NCBI GenBank assembly: GCA_024734555.1
Contig: JANPWX010000153.1
Span: 726,346-790,345, forward strand
Direction of reading: 5' to 3'
Length of the DNA: 64,000 bases
Source of the DNA: Trochalopteron elliotii
Taxonomy: Eukaryota > Chordata > Aves > Passeriformes > Leiothrichidae
A program made the position numbers and the translations under genes. The notes under the pieces were generated by a model. That model had not been told where the DNA came from and made no database searches. It was given only the letters and a program-made list of their open reading frames with translations. Positions 47,966-59,800 of the stretch are shown here, piece by piece (position 1 is the stretch's first letter; every line of letters starts with the position of its first letter).

Positions 47966-49620
47966 CCAGGAAGGACATGCAGAAAATTTTTTCCCAACCA
48001 CTGTGGAAAAAAAAAAAAAATCCTAAAATTACCCACCCTGAAGAGGCATCTCCCAAATGGGAGGTTTGGGGTGGTCCAGGGAAAAGGGAGAAGGGGTCAA
48101 ACAGAAATCAGGTTTCATTAAATCCTATTTGATTTGACATTAGGATGTAACCCCTGAGCAGTTACTCCTGCTTTACACAAACCTCTCCCCCCCTTGTTAC
48201 AACAGTGTGGCCTTGTTAATTTTAGCAAGATGTCCAATGCAAAACTTGTCAAAATGAATTAAGAAATTGCTGCTAATTAGAGTGAACATTCAATTGATGA
48301 TTGGTGACACAGCTGGAAGTTTGGATCCTATTTTTATCTTGGTATGACACCACAGTTTACCACAGGATTACTTTACTATATTTACTTAATTTTACTGTAT
48401 TTATTTCATCAGATCTTAAGTTATCCAGACAGTTTGGTAAGACCTGGATTCCAACTTCTTCCATGAGTTTCTACACCCTTTATATGCACAACATTCAGTC
48501 CCAAAATAAATCAGAATTTTACTCCCAAACAGCTGCAGATAAGCACTGAAAAATTACTTACCTAGATAATGGATTTCAACTCTTTTATGAATGCTTAATT
48601 CAAATGAACACACAACACAGGAATGAAATTAAAAGATTTAAAGGAAATAATGCAGGTGGAGAATAAAAAGGAAGCTTTGTTCTTGCATCAGAATGTATTA
48701 GATCTTGCAATTTGCATATACAAATAATTCAGCCACATTCACTGGCATTAAAAACACAGCAAGATCAAATTAGAAACGTAAGAAAAGAAAATAATAAGAG
48801 CTGAAACTCTATCATACATACATATACATATATATATATTATAAAGATTTGACAAATTAAATACATTTTGGTTATACAGAAAAGTTCCAGTAACTTTACA
48901 TGAAAAATGGAACGAGGGAAACGCAAACATTTCCAAAGACTGAACACAGGGGTGGTCAGGCTCATTTGAAAAGTTTAAAAAATACATAAAAATAGCCTAA
49001 AAAACACAGCTAATTACAGTATGCATTCTTCATTAAGGCCCAAGTCAGCCAAGCACTTTCAAGGGGTTGCTTTGGGAACAGGGAATCCACAGCATTCCAT
49101 GGACTGTGGGATGAGGATGGTGGGAAGCGAACGCTTCAATGCTGAGCTGAGCTGGGACCTTCTGAACACATGAACAGTCCAAGTCACACAGTGACCAAAA
49201 CCACAGACAGATCAGAAGGAAACTTCCAATCCAACTATTTGGCCTTTTAAAGGAATTCCATGCAACGGACGGAGATTCAATGGAAAATTCCAATCCACCA
49301 AGACGCTCCCCAGAGCTCCAGCCACTGAGCACATCCAATGACTGCCAGGAGAGCTCTTCAAATTCCATAAAAACCTTGATGGAACTACAGTTGTGGACTC
49401 TGAATTATATTTCAGGCATTTCTCTTTCCTCCCTGATATCTCCATCTGGTTATCAGCTAAAACCCGAGCAGCAACCAGGGATTTGGTGTTCCAGCTGAAC
49501 TCCATCCCACTCCTGGTTGTGAGGAGGAATTTAGAGAACCCCGTGGGCAGCTGGAGTTGTGCTGCAGCTCCTGGGGGGCCGTGGGGGCCCCACACCCTCA
49601 CAGCCCATCACTGCTGCACT
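47966..49620. other. Intergenic, nothing recognised
   Basis: It includes an (AT)n/(ATAC)n patch at 48815-48842. It could contain more distal PTPRE 3' UTR if a poly(A) site further downstream than about 50070 is used. Confidence 0.45.
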
Positions 49621-49622
49621 CA

Positions 49623-50051
49623 GATTGACCTCATGGACAACCCAACCTGAGGTTTCACCTCAGGGACCCCAGAATCTGCCCAGCACACAAATTATTATTG
49701 TTCAGATGCTTCCTAAATGGTCAGAAAGATCCTGACATCAGCATTGTAACATGGGAATTCCTTCATTTTCCAACCTTTTGGACTCTCCCTGCACTGAGAC
49801 TGACTTCAGGAAACAACCCCAGCTTTTACCACAGGGACCCACAAATCTGCCCAATAGACAAATTATTATTAATATTATTATTATTATTCAAATGCTCCCT
49901 AAATAGTTGGAAAGATCCTGACATCAGGATCAGAAAATGGGAATTCCTTTGCATTATTTTCCAACCTTTCGGATTCTCCCTGCATTGAGATTGACCTCAT
50001 GAGACAACCCCAAGTTTTTACCTCAGGGACCCACAAAACCTGCCCAACAAA
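49623..50051. repeat. About 180-bp tandem repeat, 2.4 copies
   Basis: Units start at about 49624, 49799 and 49990 with 'attgacctcatg' or its variant. Each continues through 'acctcagggaccc', 'aaattattatt', 'aaagatcctgacatcag' and 'gggaattcctt'. Copies differ by substitutions and by the ATT run. An n is at 50052. Confidence 0.85.
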
Positions 50052-50074
50052 NATCCTGCTGAATCAAATCAAGG

Positions 50075-50816
50075 AATAAGAGTTCATCTTTTATTTCAAA
50101 GAAGTGGGAAATTAGGCAGGTGTTTATAGAGAAGAGAAGCTTTAAATTCCATTTCTGGCCTTTCTATTCAAGTAGAGAAGTTCAGGTGCTGCAAAATATA
50201 CTTTTCAAATATGCAAAATATTCTAAAAATCACATTATTGCCTTTCTAAGTAGATTTAAACAATATTTGGGAAAAAAAATTAACAGGGCTTTGAAATTTC
50301 TGTTAATTCAAAAATTCAAATCTGTATTTCTACTGATTTTATCCTATGGACAGTAAGACTCAAAATCCAACAAAAACCAGAGGCTTTTTAAAACAGCCTG
50401 GAAAAATAAATACCGATTTTCCTGGTGAACAGAACACATTTAAACATGTGAACCAAAACTCGTTTTTTTTAGGATGAACTGTAAATCACCTGTCAAAAAA
50501 TTCAAGAATTGGGAGATAACATTGATAAATATTTATGAGTGGCAAAATTCAAAGGAAAAAAAAACCCCAAGAATTAATTTTTTGTTATTTAGAATAAAGA
50601 TTTCTATCCCATCTTACAGTGCTATACAATATAGGAACATTATACTTTGCTTTAGAAGATATTTATATTTAAGAAACAACTTTATACAGCAAATGCAACT
50701 TTTAGAGCCAGTACAACATTGTATTTACAGTTCAGTCAACAATCCAAGTGACACGGAATAAATTAACATAATATACAACTATTTATATGGACAAATTAAA
50801 AAATAAGGCAGAATTC
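50075..50816 (-). other. PTPRE: Probable PTPRE 3' UTR with AATAAA
   Basis: AT-rich sequence after the stop codon. A minus-strand AATAAA (50090-50095) is followed by GU-rich text near 50020-50050 inside the tandem repeat, predicting cleavage near 50070. Longer isoforms cannot be excluded. Confidence 0.45.
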
Positions 50817-50891
50817 TCATTTGAAATTAGCATAATCTGAAAAGATGTCAATGAAATCTTGTACCACTCTGTAGCAGAATTCATACTGTTC
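50817..50891 (-). CDS. PTPRE: PTPRE last coding exon
   Basis: 75 bp encoding [24 protein letters not shown] and TGA (50817-50819). The C-terminal Tyr-Ala-Asn-Phe-Lys includes the conserved tyrosine that recruits Grb2 in the alpha/epsilon pair when phosphorylated. Confidence 0.94.
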   Translation of the reverse strand, partial: EQYEFCYRVVQDFIDIFSDYANFK

Positions 50892-53800
50892 CTGGAAAAC
50901 AAGGAAAAGAGATCAAAATGTGGTTTTGGTTACACTTAAGAAAATCTGAATTCTGCAAATCCCAGTGATAAATTCAACGTGTCCTAACTGGGAGCAGTAG
51001 CTGAGGAGTGCTCTGTTCTGAATTCTGTTTATTATTTTAAATAAAAACAATGGTTCTCCTTCTTTGGTCAGACACAGGCTGATGGTTGCTCTTTGGTTCA
51101 AATGAATTCTTGAGCTTTTTCAGAGATTTTTTTAACCTGAATCAGTTCTTAGCCCTGGCTTTTGATTTAAACCCAGAAACTCCTGAGCACTGCCCAGGGA
51201 TAATCAGGGAATCATAAAATCCAGGATAGGTGGGTTGGAAAGGACCTTAAATCCCACCCAGTGCCACCCCTGTCATGGCAGGGACACCTTCCACTGTCCC
51301 AGGCTGCTCCAAGCCCCAGTGTCCAGCCTGGCCTTGGACATTCCAGGGATCCAGGGGCAGCCACAGTTTCTCTGGGAATTCCATCCCAGCCCCTCCCTAC
51401 CCTCCCAGGGAGGAATTCCTGCCCAATCTCCCATCCAGCCCTGCCCTCTGGCAGTGGGCAGCCATCCAACCCTGTGTCTCAGCTTGACCATGGATAACCC
51501 AATTCCATTTCTTCATCCCCTTTCTCCCTACCCATGGGATGGAGAAAACATCTCCCTGGAAAAAGGGTTGGAGGAAATTGTTTCTTAAAGGGGTTTCAGA
51601 TTGCTGAATGGAAGCTGCTATGGAAATCAAAAATATTTTCATATATTTTCAAGTTAAGAAAAGTCTGAAAAAACGTTTTTATGCTTACTCACGAGGGAAA
51701 AACTTTTTTATGTTTACTCATCTGGACTAAGCTTCAAATAGTAGTTGTAGATGACTTGAAGGAAAACTTGAAAGATTTTAAGCAAGTCAGAGACATTTCC
51801 AAAGATTTCCACATTTCTGGGAGTGTCCAAGGCCAGGTTGGACCCTGGGACAGTGGAAGGTGTCCCTGCCCATGGCAGGGGTGGGAATGGGATGAACTTC
51901 AAAGTCCTTTCCAACCAAAACCATTCCATGATTCCAATTTATTTATGCCCAGACATTTTAAAGTAAGAACAACTGATAAATAGCTTGAAAACCATCTACT
52001 TAACACATTTTATCACCTGCAACACTCAAAGCATGTTTAGTTTAACTGCTTCAAGTTCCTAAAAGACAGAATATTTAACCAAGCTGTATTTTTAGACATG
52101 CTCTAAAAAACCCTGTAAAACTCTGATCATGCCTTGTACACACACATCCACCATGCATCACTTAATGCCAACCTGCACAAAACCCCTTTATTCTCCTCTC
52201 CCAAGAATATTTATGCACAGAACTCCCTTCCAAAGCCCTGGTAAATCCCATACCAGTGTTTGCACCATGTGTGGCCTCTGCAGCCTCAAGCTCTTCACAG
52301 CTTGGAACACGTCCAGGAGCCCCTCAGCCTTGACCCTCTCCAGGATGTTGCTCAGGGCTATGAAGGTTCCCGTTCTCCCCGCTCCAGCACTGCAATGAAA
52401 ACACCTTTGTTTGGCATCAAGTGGCATAAAAATGGACACAGAGGAATGACAGGGGCACAGAAGTGATGCCCTAAGCTTTAGCTTTCATATTTGCAGATTC
52501 TGTGCTGCCTAGGGATGTAGTTCTGAGCCTCATATTAAGTGCTGGTTAAGCTCTCTTTACAGAGCAGGGATGTCACCCTGATCTTTTTCAGCCTTCTGAT
52601 GTTTGCATTTTTGTAGTGGAGTTTCTCATGGACTTTCAGGTAAACAAAAAGTGATGTTTTGGAAACTGTTCTTCCTGTTTACATTCCTCTCTGGAGGAGG
52701 GACACTTGATGGACTTTTAGTTTGAACAGTAGGGTTGGAGAGGTGACAACCTCATCCTCCAATCCCTGGTCATTGTCCAGAATCTCTATAAATTGAGGTA
52801 GAAAATAAACTGCCTCTCTTTTTTGCCCTTACAACTGACTGCATGCATGTCCTTCATTTCATGTCCTACAGCGACACAGGGAGACAAAACAAATCCTTTT
52901 TCTGCTGAGAACCAAGGACAACTTGCAGGCCCAAAAGCACAAAATATGGTGGACTGAAGGGAGGAACAAGAAGGATGGGACCTCACAACCTGAAGCTGTA
53001 ATTGGACAATTAAACCCCAATATGCAAACGGACCAAAACTTATTAAAATGCAAGACCTCATGACCAGTCAGCCATTTTGTGTGACTATTAGTAGTGGACC
53101 CTGGGTGTCACCTCTACTAACAAGTCATCCCACTCTTTTGCAACAGAGACAGGTTTGCTCACAATAGTTGCTTGTAAGTAGCTCACTTGGGGTTTCAGGG
53201 TGGCAAACTTAAATTCATTTTGCTTGGTTTTTCTTGCTAGACCATGATGCAAAATGTACAAGGGTTGATCTTTGCTGTTTTTAGCTTAGGTTTTTCACTA
53301 CTATTTAATCTTTCCCTTATGGTACATGATCTCTGGGTGTAGCCCTCCCAGGCTCTTGTCCTGCCCAGGTGGATCCTGGAGGCCTTTCAATAAATCCCTA
53401 CTTTATTCTCCAGCTCTGTGCAGTCTCTGTTCCAGCTCAGCCTTCCCAAGGCATGAGAAGAGCCAGGCTGAGGTGCAGAGGGGGCTCACCTGCAGTGCAC
53501 AGTGATGGGGTGGTTCCCTGTCTGCTGCTGCTGCTTCTGCACCGCCGCAATCAGGTCGATCATTCCCTTCCCCTCGGCTGGAATCCCGATCTCCGGCCAC
53601 CCGTGGAAGTGGAACTGCCTGACCAGCCTGCTCTGCTTCTCCTGGTTGCTCTGCCAGCAGGAAAACACCATTCAGCCACTTGTTACTCCCAAGTGGGAAC
53701 AGAATTTCTGCCTGCAACATCTGCAGCAGCCAATTTATGCTGCTGCAGGGGAGTGTTTGCAACCTGGTCCATAACATATTAAGGACCTTGGTGATCTTAT

Positions 53801-56800
53801 TTCCAGTAATAGTCCATGATTCTGTCCTGGCAGGTCTGTTTCTATATCCCCCACCCACTGATAATTTATTTCACCCTATAATTTTCCTTTGGTTTGCACA
53901 GCTCTTTCCTCTGGGAAGGACTTAGGATACAATGCAAGTGTCCAAGGCCAGGTTGGAAAAACCTGGGATAGTGGGAGGTATCCCTGCCCCATGGCAGGAG
54001 ATGGAGTGAGATGAGTTTTAGGGTCCCTTCCAACCCAAACTAGTCTGGGATTCTGGGAAAAGTCTTGAATCAAATTTCCTTTGATACCTATGTGGGAGAT
54101 GGCAGAAAAATCTAGGAATAACAGCAACAACAAAACAGTTTAAAAAACGCCAAAACACACCCCCCATTTTGCACCCACCTGTTTCACTGATCACAATTTT
54201 CAGGGACTTTAAGCAAAATTATTTCATATAAACTTCCTCCTAGTGCCAGCTTTTAATTAACCACATTTAAGTTTAGATGGAAATCCCAGCGTTTAAGATA
54301 CATAACCAGATTTGCAAATACCTTCTGATGGAAAAAAAACCCACCAAAAAACCACCGGAATTTTAAAGAATTACCTGATTATACGTAACCAGGAAGTCCC
54401 TCACACTGATGGCATCCATCAGGCTGTCACTCTTGATTTCCACCGTGATCTCTCCGTGAGTCACAGAGCCCTCTGATGGCCAGTACTGGCAGCATTTCTC
54501 CTGCAGGATCCAGAAAATTGCAAACATCCCTTGATTTTTTTTTTTCCTCCCACTTACCTACATTGTCATGAATCACTGGTATAAGAAATGACATCCAGCA
54601 TAATAAGTGTTTTCTAAACGCTAAGAATACAATGCTAAAATGTTTTTTAACAGAAACCATCATGATGAAAAGGGCTCAGGAGGTCCAGATAGCAAATATT
54701 GCTTGAAAACAGAGTAGAATAATAAACTGAATTCCTGAAAGCAAGGCAATGTTGTTAAAAACCTCCCAAAACCACCAAGAAAAAGCTTCTCACAACACCC
54801 TTGTTGAACCCAGAATTTTCAAGCTGCAGCACAGGACTCTTTCATTAATCAATGACATTAATTCTTATATTTAAATCAAATAATTAACTAGTCCTCGTAC
54901 TTAAATCAAACTAGGACAGGCTCAGGATGAGGAACAGGAGCTTTTATGGAGACAAATGGGGTGGAAGTTGACACAAGTTTGCTCCCAAATCCCAAAACTG
55001 TCCCGTGTCGGGCATCCCTTGATGCCAACTGGAAGCTTTCAGAAACCACAACATTCTGCAGCTTTTTTTGTGTTTCCTGACAATTCCAGAAAAAGCAGCA
55101 ACGCTGCCCCACACCAAAGAGTGAAGCAAGTGCTCATTTTAGAAAACAAACAAACAAACAAAAAAATCTCCAATTGCTGGATTTTTTTAAGCAAAAAAAA
55201 ATCGTTTGTGCGGTAGCGACGCTCGCGGTTTGCAGGCGGGAAGGGGAAGGTGGGGCTGCGGAGTGGGCACGTACCTGCTCCCTCTCCTGCACCTCAGTGA
55301 GCATCACGATGGTGTGGCACTTCCACTCCCACACCATCCTCCAGAAATCCTCCACCGTGTGAGGCAGGGGGCCCTGGGTGGCAATGAAATAATCCTTCTG
55401 CCGATATCCCTGCGGGAAGAGAGCGGGAGCACTCAGGGGACAGGGACATGGTGGCTTCAATGGGGGCTTCTCCCCCAGGGAACTGCCTCAAGTGGCACCA
55501 GGGAAGGCTGGAGTTGGGTATTAGGGGGAATTTCCCCACAGAAAGTGTTGTCAGTGCCCAGGGCAGTGGTGAAGTCCCCATCCCCGGAGGGATTTAAAAT
55601 CCATGTGGAGGTGGCACTTGGGGACATGGGGCAGTGGTGGCCTTGGCAGTGCTGGGGAATGATTGGACTCAATGGTCTGAGAGAGCTTTTCCAACCTCAG
55701 TGATTCTGTGATTCTAAAATCTCCCCCAAATTCACAATCCTCAGGTGAATCTTCCCAGCCATGGCTGAGGGGATGAGATACTGCAGGACCAGATTTCACG
55801 AGATGATCACAAGAGCAGCTCCCAGTTTTTCTCTGGAATTAACTTTTTCCGCAAGTTTTGAGGTCCAGTTTTATTTCACAGAATCAATTTCAGGTTGGAA
55901 AAGACCTCTGAGATCATCGAGTCCAACCTGTGACCCAACACCAAGGCACTGAGGGCCTCCTCCAGCCTTTCCTTATTTCCATGCAGACATGATCTCTAGA
56001 GAATCCACAACTCTCAGTCATTGACGTGGTTTTACTGCTTAAGGACATGATTAATTCTCATATTTCAACAAAAACAAAAACACAATCCCATGTTACTCAG
56101 CTTCCAACAGGAAGTTGGGAAGAAAGCTTGGAATTCATCCAGCTCTGCCCAAGTAAAGCCTGGCTTTGCCAAACACTGTGACAGCTTTTCCCTGTGCTCA
56201 ACACTGACTTTTCTCTTTCTCAGAAAAGCAGGTATTTACACCTGCTTACCTGACCCAGAGAATGGAATCACTGGCTGTCAGTTGTGCAGCTGATTTGTTT
56301 GGGTACAATTTAATAAAGGGTTTGGTTTATAAATCTAACAACAAAGTTTAAATTGCACAACCATTTAAACTGAATTTAAAAACACCAGATAAGAAATGCA
56401 TTTGGAAACACCCATAAGCAAAGCTCACGTTCTTTGCAAGCCAAGATGATTGTCTCTCTTCAAAAAGACCTACCAGCACCAGCAAAATTTCTGATTTGAA
56501 AAGGAAATGCATGAAAATGTTGTATACTTACATCTATGAAGGAAGCATTGATGTAGTCTGTGTACTCCTGCCCTCTTTTCATGGACAGAATCACTCTGTT
56601 AAAATCATCTGGGGAAAGAAAAAAAAAAAGTCTGGGCTTAGTTTGGACTCCAGTAAAAAGTCTAGTCTGAATTTTGAGTCCAGTCTTAGTTTTGCCAACT
56701 GGAAGAACAAACCCCACCGAATCTTTTCTCTGAAATGTTCATTTCCAGGTGCAAACATCACAGCACTGCTCAGATGGTGCAAGGAATCCCACAGAAAAGG

Positions 56801-59800
56801 GGTGGCTTAAAAGGTGAAAGTTATTTCTGCTGAGTTATTTCATTCAAAATCCCCAATTGTAACAGATTTTAGATGATTTAGTAAAACCCAATCCACTGAA
56901 TTTTTTACAGATGCCAGTTTGTAAGGGGAGCTGTGTTCTGAGCTGAGCTGAGCTGGATCACAGACCCAGTGAGTGCTCCCTGCCAGGGATTTATGGCATT
57001 TTTTTCTGGAGATGAGAAGCTGAGCTCTTACAGGGGATGATCTGGATGACTCTTGCTTTCTTCATGTTGGCTGGAAGGTTGCCAGTTCTCATGTTCTCCT
57101 TCATGATCCTGACGTTGGTCAGCTTCTGCAGAAACCACACAGGAGGGTGAGCAGCCAGGGCAGGAGTGGGGGCACTCAGCACCCCCAGGGCTCTGCAGTG
57201 GCTTTACTGGCTAAAAATCCCAGGGAGCCCAAAGCCACTCCATTGTCCTGGCTGTAAAAATTAAGTCACAGAATCCCAGAGTGGTTTGGGTTGGAGGGAA
57301 CTTTAAATCCCATCCAGTGCCACAGGCAGGGACACTTTCCACTGTCCCAGGCTGCTCCAACCTGGCCTGGGACACTTCCAGGGATGGAGCAGCCACAGCT
57401 TCTCTAGGCACCATGTGCCAGGGCCTCCCCACCCTCACAGCCAAAAATTCCATCTCATTATCCCATCTAATCTTCCTTTTTTCCATACTGTAGATTTTTG
57501 AACTTGTTGCTCTACCAACAAACTTATTTTTACATCATTTTCTTTACCCAGTTCCCAATTCCTGGTTAAATTAACCCTTTTGTTTATTATTATCACCAAA
57601 TTTATTTTTACATCATTTTCTTTACCCAGTTCCCAATTCCTGGTTAAATTAACCCTTTCGTTTATTATTATCACCAAATTTACTTTTACATCATTTTCTT
57701 TACCCAGTTCCCAATTTCTGGTTAAATTAATCCTTTAAAGCAAAGAGAAGACTCCAGTTAACACTCAAATTTCAATTAATGCTTTAAAGCTACATAGAAA
57801 ATAAATATTTTACCATAAGGAAAATCATAAAAAATTTCTAACTATTCCCTCAGGGAACTAAAGTCATTTTAACAATGATCACACACAGCCAGTGTGGTTC
57901 TCTTCATCTGGGGTTTCTCCACTGATAAGAAGTGGGTTTTTTTTGGGTTTTTTTTTTTTTTGAGGTTTTTCTCCTGATAGTCTGGGCATTCAGCATCAGC
58001 CCTGTGAACTCCCTGCAGTCAGTCACCTCAGAGTTAACAATCCCACTGGGATGCAGATTAGGAGCACCTAATCCAGTTTCCTCTTCCAGCATTATCTGAT
58101 CTGGAAACCTGCACCAGGACCCAGAGAATCACTCCACTTTATTCTTTTATAAACAAACAAAAAACATTCAGGGAAAGGCCACGGAATGACACAGCTCTGA
58201 ATGAGGGAATTAGATCAGAATCTGAATTTAGGGAACAGGATGTTCAGCAAGGCCCCATTCACAACAACCACAAAATAAAACAACTTCTTTTTTATGCACA
58301 CTTTTATCCTCTTGGTTTACACCTTGGAAATCCCATGGGAAAGATTTCCAGACTTACTTTAAATTCCTCTTCCAGCCCTATTTTGACCAGGTTTGGGGCT
58401 GCGTTGTGGGAAGTCTGGAGGTGTTTTTCCAGGGATGACACATCCAGCTCCGTGTCACCGTAGAGGTAGTACTCGAGTAAGGCTTGGTAAATGAAGGAAT
58501 ATTGCATCTGCAAGGAGCAGACAGGAAGGTGAAGGGAGGGAAATGAGGAATTCTGGGATTATTTAAATTTCACAGAATGGTTTAGGTTGGAAGGGACCTT
58601 AAATCCATCAAAGTTTCACCCCCTGCCATGGGCAGGGACACCTTCCACTGTCCCAGGCTGCTCCAAGCCCCAATGTCCAACCTGGTCTTGGGCACTGCCA
58701 GGGATCCAGGGGCAGCCACAGCTGCTCTGGGAATTCCATCCCACCTCCTCCCCACCCTCCCAGGGAGGAATTCCTGCCCAATCTCCCCTCCAGTCCTGCC
58801 CTCTGGCAGTTAAAAAACCCTGCTCCTTGTCTTGTCACTGTTTGCTGACAATCTCCTAATTATGAAAATAATGATAATAATTAGAAATTATTACGCTAAA
58901 CCAGAGTTTTCCTGTTTTGCTCACATCTCCACTCACGTTCTCTGACATTCCACTCTTGTGTGTGTGGCAAAACCAGGAAATGACTCCTAAAAATTCAGTG
59001 TTTTACAGTGGTCTTCTCCCCCACCCCACATCCTTCACTGGGCTTTGTGCACTTTTGAATTAGAGAATCCCAGAATGGTTTGGGCTGGAAAGGACCTTCA
59101 AACTCATCCTGTTCCACCCCCTGCCATGGGGAGGGACATCTCCCACTAACCCCAGGTTGCTCCAAGCCCCAATGTCCAACTTGGATCTTTTCCAGTTGTC
59201 CAACAGCACGGGACATGCTGGGCTGCACTTGTCACTGTTTGCTGACAATCTCCTAATTACGAAAATAATGATTAATAATTAGAAATTATTACACTAAACC
59301 AGAGCTCTCCTGTTTTGCTCACATCTCCACTCACATTCTCTGACATTCCACTCCTGAGTGGAATGGGAAAACCAGGAAATTTTAGGAAATACTCCTAAAA
59401 ATTCAGTGGTTTAGAGTGGTCTTCTCCCCTAGCCCACATCCTTCACTGGGCTTTGTGCACTTTTGAATTAGAGAATCCCAGAATGGTTTGGGTTGGAAGG
59501 GACCTTCAAACTCATCCTGTTCTACCCCTGCCATGGGGTGGAAAATACATCCCACTAATCCCAGGTTGCTCCAAGCAACTTGGATCTTTTGCAGCTGTCC
59601 AACAGCACGGGACACGCTGGGCTGTACAACAGAGTGAGAACACAGCAGAATTTCCTTCTGTGCCCAGGAAAGGTTGGGATTTGGGGTGATTGGGGTGCAC
59701 TCACATCAGTCTGGACCATCTGGGGTCGCTGGTTGCGGATCCTGGAGACAAAGTCAAAGACATCCACCTTGTGCTCGGCGTGCATCATGTCCATGATGGC

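Noticed and set aside
57435..57677. Minus-strand frame with a repeated 26-residue segment
   Set aside because: The 78-bp repeat is a multiple of three, so it keeps its own frame open; it sits in a PTPRE intron beside CR1.
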